Shown: positions 58,437-64,000 of the stretch, in pieces | Layout: each line of letters opens with the position of its first letter | Numbering within the stretch: position 1 is the first letter of the stretch | Program-made: the position numbers and the translations under genes | Assembly (NCBI RefSeq): GCF_025143365.1 | Contig: NZ_JALXPE010000004.1 | Span: 30,355-94,354, forward strand | Length of the DNA: 64,000 nt | Source of the DNA: Microbacterium sp. p3-SID336 | GTDB taxonomy: Bacteria; Actinomycetota; Actinomycetes; Actinomycetales; Microbacteriaceae | Direction: 5' to 3' | The notes under the pieces: model-generated | What the model saw: the letters and a program-made list of their open reading frames with translations, nothing else | Database searches by the model: none | Told to the model about the DNA's origin: nothing

Positions 58437-59867
58437 TCAGCGTGCGCCGGCCGGCTCCTGTGCGGTGTCGGTGGCGGCGTCCGCCTCGGGGGCGTCCTCG
58501 TCGCCGGAGTCGTCGGCGAAGGGCAGGCCCTCGCGCGGCGCGTTGTAGAGCTCCTCGTCGAGGATTCCCTCGCGCTTGGCGACGATCGCCGGGACGAGCG
58601 CCTGACCGGCGACGTTGACCGCGGTGCGGCCCATGTCGAGGATCGGGTCGATCGCCAGGAGCAGGCCCACGCCCTCGAGCGGCAGGCCCAGGGTCGACAG
58701 CGTGAGCGTGAGCATGACGACGGCGCCGGTGGTGCCGGCGGTGGCGGCGGAGCCGACGACCGAGACGATCACGATCAGCAGGTACTGCACGAAGTTCAGC
58801 TCGATGCCGAAGAACTGCGCGACGAAGATCGCGGCGATGGCGGGGTAGATCGCGGCGCAGCCGTCCATCTTGGTGGTCGCGCCCAGCGGCACCGCGAAGG
58901 AGGCGTACGAGCGGGGCACGCCCAGGTTGCGCTCGGTCACGCGCTCCGTGAGGGGCAGGGTTCCGATCGAGGAGCGGCTGACGAAGGCCAGCTGCACTGC
59001 GGGCCACACACCCGAGAAGTACTGCTTGATGGACAGCCCGTTGGTGCGGACGAGGATCGGGTAGACCACGAACAGCACCAGCGCGAGGCCGATGTACACG
59101 GCGGCGGCGAACCAGCCGAGCGAGGCGAGCTTCTCCCAGCCGTACTTGATGACCGCGGAGCCGATGAGGCCGAACGTGCCGATCGGCGCGATGCGGATGA
59201 TCCACCACAGCACGCGCTGGATGACCTTGAGCAGCGACTCGGTGAAGACCAGGAACGGCTCGGCCTTCTTGCCGGCCTTGAGCGCCGCGATGCCGACGAC
59301 GGCGGCGACCACGATGACCTGCAGGATGTTGAAGCCGACGCTGGAGCTGAAGGTGCCGTCGGCCGCGCCGGGAGAGGTGCTGACGGTGAGGCCGAGGAAG
59401 TTCTGCGGGATGAGTCCGAGCAGGAAGTTCCACCACGTGCCGACCGTGTACGGGTCGCCCGCCTCGAGGCCCTCGCCCGCGCGGTTGCCCGGCTGGATGA
59501 CCAGGCCGAGCACGATCCCGATGACGACCGCGATGAAGGCGGTGATCGCGAACCACAGGATGGTCTGCCCGGCCAGGCGTGCGGCGTTCTGCACGCGGCG
59601 CAGGTTCGAGATGCTGGCGACGATGGCCGTGAAGATCAGCGGCACCACGGCGGCGCGCAGCAGCGTCACGTACGAGCTGCCGATGGTGTCGAGGGTGGCG
59701 GACAGGCCGGTCGGGTTCTCGGCGGTGGCGCCGAGCTGACGGCCGATCAGGCCGGCGGCGATGCCGAGGACGAGTGCGGCGATGATCTGGAAGCCGAACG
59801 AGGTCAGCAGCTTCCGGACGGGTCCGCGGGTGTCTGGCGCCTTCTGGGCGCGGGCAGTGGTGCTCAT
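58437..59867 (-). CDS. Dicarboxylate/amino acid:cation symporter (DAACS, GltP/DctA family)
   Basis: 476 residues with eight helices and the two re-entrant loops of the glutamate-transporter fold. Hallmarks: AFVSRSSIGTLP (serine-rich loop HP1), TTKMDGCAAIYPAIAAIFVAQ (the N-M-D-G-T equivalent), SAATAGTTGAVVMLTLTL and DPILDMGRTAVNVAGQAL (substrate-binding D and N). It imports glutamate, aspartate or C4-dicarboxylates with Na+ or H+. The C-terminal 45 residues are acidic and cytoplasmic. Motifs intact. Confidence 0.92.
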   Translation of the reverse strand: MSTTARAQKAPDTRGPVRKLLTSFGFQIIAALVLGIAAGLIGRQLGATAENPTGLSATLDTIGSSYVTLLRAAVVPLIFTAIVASISNLRRVQNAARLAGQTILWFAITAFIAVVIGIVLGLVIQPGNRAGEGLEAGDPYTVGTWWNFLLGLIPQNFLGLTVSTSPGAADGTFSSSVGFNILQVIVVAAVVGIAALKAGKKAEPFLVFTESLLKVIQRVLWWIIRIAPIGTFGLIGSAVIKYGWEKLASLGWFAAAVYIGLALVLFVVYPILVRTNGLSIKQYFSGVWPAVQLAFVSRSSIGTLPLTERVTERNLGVPRSYASFAVPLGATTKMDGCAAIYPAIAAIFVAQFFGIELNFVQYLLIVIVSVVGSAATAGTTGAVVMLTLTLSTLGLPLEGVGLLLAIDPILDMGRTAVNVAGQALVPAIVAKREGILDEELYNAPREGLPFADDSGDEDAPEADAATDTAQEPAGAR

Positions 59868-59980
59868 GGGACTCCAGGATCGCGGCGCGCCGAGTGCGCG
59901 CCATGAGGCTCAACGCTAGAGCTGCCTGAGAATTCCCTGGGTCGATGTGACGAAGGATGACGACCGCTCGCGCGAGGTCG

Positions 59981-60322
59981 TCACTCGTTCACGCACTCCT
60001 GCAGGTTCTCGGAGATGACCTTCGAGGTGAGCGCCTTGTCGGCCTCGTCCTTCTGCCTGTCCTCGCCGTCGGCGATGTAGGCGAGGGTCTCGTTGCTGAG
60101 GTCGGAGTCGACCAGGGCCTCGGCGAGGCAGGTCGCCGCCTCATCGGTCATCGCGTCCTCCTGCGAGGTGCCGGCGAAGACCTTCTGGATTCCGTCGGCG
60201 ACCTCGTCCACCGAAGGGCGGCCGGGTCCGCCGCATGCCGAGAGCGAGAGGGCGAGGGCGGCGGCGGGGACGAGCGCCAGGAGACGGAGGCCACGACGCG
60301 GGGTGGAGGCGATGCGGGTCAT
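59981..60322 (-). CDS. Small secreted lipoprotein, unknown function
   Basis: 113 residues. A signal sequence (TPRRGLRLLALVPAAALALSLSACGG) ends in the lipobox L-S-A-C with Cys30 as the lipidated residue. The mature part is acidic and helical, with two cysteines (ATCLAEAL and LQECVNE) able to form a disulfide. The ATG at 60322 follows TAGCGT by seven bases. No family recognised; the two-Cys helical layout is common among small actinobacterial lipoproteins. Confidence 0.75.
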   Translation of the reverse strand: MTRIASTPRRGLRLLALVPAAALALSLSACGGPGRPSVDEVADGIQKVFAGTSQEDAMTDEAATCLAEALVDSDLSNETLAYIADGEDRQKDEADKALTSKVISENLQECVNE

Positions 60323-60335
60323 GCCCAGGACGCTA
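60323..60335 (-). promoter_or_regulatory. Leaderless -10 box TAGCGT
   Basis: Minus-strand TAGCGT (60335-60330), seven bases, then the ATG at 60322. Confidence 0.5.
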
Positions 60336-60435
60336 GCGCCGGCGACGACCGCGGAACGAGGGGCTTGCGGCGCGCGGCCCGGTCGTGCTCTCCGTCGTCG
60401 AACCGCCCCTCGTGTCGGACGCCCTGCCCGGTGGA

Positions 60436-60672
60436 TCAGCGGTCCGCGAGGACGAGGAGGTCGCCCACCTCGCAGTCGAGTGCTTCGCAGATCGCCCGCA
60501 GCGTGGAGTAGCGGATCGCTCTGGCGCGATCGTTCTTCAGGACGGACAGGTTCACGATGCTCACCCCGACGGCGGCGCTCAGCTCGGTCAGCGTCATGCC
60601 GCGGGCGGCCAGCAGCTCGTCGAGACGGCAGTGGATGCCGCTCGACTCGTCGTCGCTCTCCGCCGGGCTCAC
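60436..60672 (-). CDS. XRE/YozG-like helix-turn-helix regulator
   Basis: 78 residues: CRLDELLAARGMTLTELSAAVGVSIVNLSVLKNDRARAIRYSTLRAICEALDCEVGDLLVL, cited by its core MTLTELSAAVGVSIVNLSVL. It is a bare Cro-like DNA-binding domain of the YozG type. Its GTG lies in the stop codon of the upstream membrane-protein gene (GTGA). It is the likely binder of the nested palindrome at 61316-61350. Same gene order and size as the pair at 14909-15573. Confidence 0.85.
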   Translation of the reverse strand: MSPAESDDESSGIHCRLDELLAARGMTLTELSAAVGVSIVNLSVLKNDRARAIRYSTLRAICEALDCEVGDLLVLADR

Positions 60673-61292
60673 ACCAGTCCCTCCGTGTCGCGCTGCAGGC
60701 GGCGGCCGATGGCGAACACGCCGGCCACGAGGGCGAGGGCGAAAGCCCATCCCACGGGTGCCAGGTCGAACTGCAGGAGCAGTGTCCACAGCACGTCCTC
60801 GACGTCCGGTGCGGTGGCGGCCAGATCCCGGACGATCTCCGCCCGGCCGATCCCTCCCACGAGCTGGCCGAACAGCGTGCCGGCGATCAGGAGGCAGGCC
60901 GCGGCGCCGAACATCCACCCGAGCGAGGCGCGGAAGGGGCGGGAGCGGATGAGGGAGACGCCCAGCCACCAGACCACGGCGCACAGCGCGATGGTCGCGA
61001 GGGCGGGGAGTGCGGTCTCTAGCAGCAGGAGCCACCGGGCGCCCGTGGGCGGCGAGGTGAACGTGACGAGGGCGGTCTCGACGGTGGCCGCGTCGATGCC
61101 GGCGACACCGTCGAGGGCGGCGAGGTCGACGTCGTGCACGGGCATCGGCACCGTCGGGGACGGCGAGAACAGGGCGCCGGCGGCCTGCGCGACGGCGACG
61201 ATCGCTCCGATTCCCACGCTGACGGCCCCGGTCGCGATGAGCCCGAGGGCGATGCCGTCGGCGAGCGACGGGCGAGTTCCAATGGTGAGCAT
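60669..61292 (-). CDS. DUF2975-like four-helix membrane protein
   Basis: 207 residues with four hydrophobic segments, at about 12-42, 87-115, 125-150 and 180-200, and a polar outer loop of about 45 residues between the first two. This matches the DUF2975 plan, commonly encoded directly before a YozG-type XRE regulator, as here. Transcribed from a promoter inside the palindromic region at 61316-61350. Role unknown. Confidence 0.78.
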   Translation of the reverse strand: MLTIGTRPSLADGIALGLIATGAVSVGIGAIVAVAQAAGALFSPSPTVPMPVHDVDLAALDGVAGIDAATVETALVTFTSPPTGARWLLLLETALPALATIALCAVVWWLGVSLIRSRPFRASLGWMFGAAACLLIAGTLFGQLVGGIGRAEIVRDLAATAPDVEDVLWTLLLQFDLAPVGWAFALALVAGVFAIGRRLQRDTEGLV

Positions 61293-61315
61293 GCGCCCCT
61301 CCTGACCGTTTGTTG

Positions 61316-61350
61316 TTATCGACTTTCGTTAACATAACGACTGTCGATAA
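61316..61350. promoter_or_regulatory. 35-bp nested palindrome upstream of the DUF2975/XRE pair
   Basis: Outer arms TTATCGAC (61316-61323) and GTCGATAA (61343-61350), and inner arms CGTTA (61327-61331) and TAACG (61335-61339), share one centre at 61333; 14 of 16 pairs match over the full dyad. It is AT-rich in a GC-rich setting and lies 24-58 bases before the DUF2975 start, fitting an XRE autoregulatory operator. Confidence 0.7.
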
Positions 61351-61367
61351 ACAGGTCAACCCCTCGC

Positions 61368-61392
61368 TATGCCCACGGCGAACACGGGCATA
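61368..61392. promoter_or_regulatory. Inverted repeat upstream of clpC
   Basis: TATGCCC-N11-GGGCATA, perfect 7-bp arms, about 75 bases before the clpC start. The spacer contains GGCGAAC, loosely recalling ClgR half-sites, but the full ClgR or CtsR pattern is not present. Confidence 0.45.
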
Positions 61393-61467
61393 CCCGCCAT
61401 TCCTGGTCGTTACTCTCGATGTACAAGCGCTTCATGCGTCTTCGCCCCGTGCGAATAAGGAGTCAAC

Positions 61468-63999
<2,532 letters not shown>

Positions 64000-64000
64000 C

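Noticed and set aside
61393..61467. CtsR operator before clpC
   Set aside because: No heptad direct repeat of the CtsR type (GGTCAAA-type) is present.

Overview
The window is about 70 percent G+C, densely coded on both strands, with GTG starts, ATGA/GTGA gene overlaps and many genes that begin 6-8 nt after a TAnnnT box with no leader. Together with bifunctional PutA, DUF1684, a galTKE operon with a LacI regulator, an HspR-like MerR/Hsp20 pair and ClpC, this points to a high-GC actinobacterium, most likely Microbacteriaceae (Microbacterium or a close relative). That placement is an inference from gene content and style. I see no rRNA, tRNA, CRISPR array, transposase or prophage. 63 coding regions are listed, one of them cut by the window edge.

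Layout. 1-2834: a CoA-ester (beta-oxidation type) module, with a truncated enoyl-CoA hydratase divergent from SDR, MaoC hydratase and epimerase genes; three operator-like repeats lie between them. 2809-7940: CoaE, GNAT, thioesterase, a polytopic membrane protein and a three-gene operon of anchored extracytoplasmic proteins. 8119-18831: transhydrogenase pntAB, bifunctional putA, a membrane-protein/XRE/reductase operon behind a perfect 18-bp inverted repeat, then an amidinotransferase-fold hydrolase with ornithine aminotransferase. These last two and PutA form a plausible arginine/ornithine/proline to glutamate route. 18922-25690: small acidic protein, MarR/MFS pair, CutC, alpha/beta hydrolase, DUF1684, lipoate ligase and an orphan DNA methyltransferase. 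25712-28100: RidA, Lrp and FAD amine-oxidase genes on the minus strand.

28201-42363 is the accessory-looking catabolic island: FAH-family hydrolase, TesB thioesterase, a fused FAD-monooxygenase/old-yellow-enzyme protein, a metal hydrolase of the isatin-hydrolase/kynurenine-formamidase family, IclR, a small cupin, PaaX, a two-gene indolepyruvate-ferredoxin-oxidoreductase-like enzyme, and convergently an AraC regulator, a luciferase-like monooxygenase and its flavin reductase. It has hydroxylating, thioester-hydrolysing and C-C-cleaving functions but no acyl-CoA ligase. The aryl-CoA may therefore come from oxidative decarboxylation of an aryl-2-oxoacid, for example isatinate to 2-aminobenzoyl-CoA. 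Two promoters in the island share a 9-bp box at the same distance from their -10 elements.

42614-53995: GNAT, a ROK regulator/YdjC deacetylase/GPH symporter operon, then galT-galK-galE divergent from a LacI regulator with two operators, phosphoglucomutase and PheA. 54017-63999: luciferase-like monooxygenase, DUF2795/Hsp20 divergent from an HspR-like regulator, a CPA1 antiporter, a dicarboxylate/glutamate symporter, a lipoprotein, a second membrane-protein/XRE pair behind a long palindrome, and complete clpC at the right edge.
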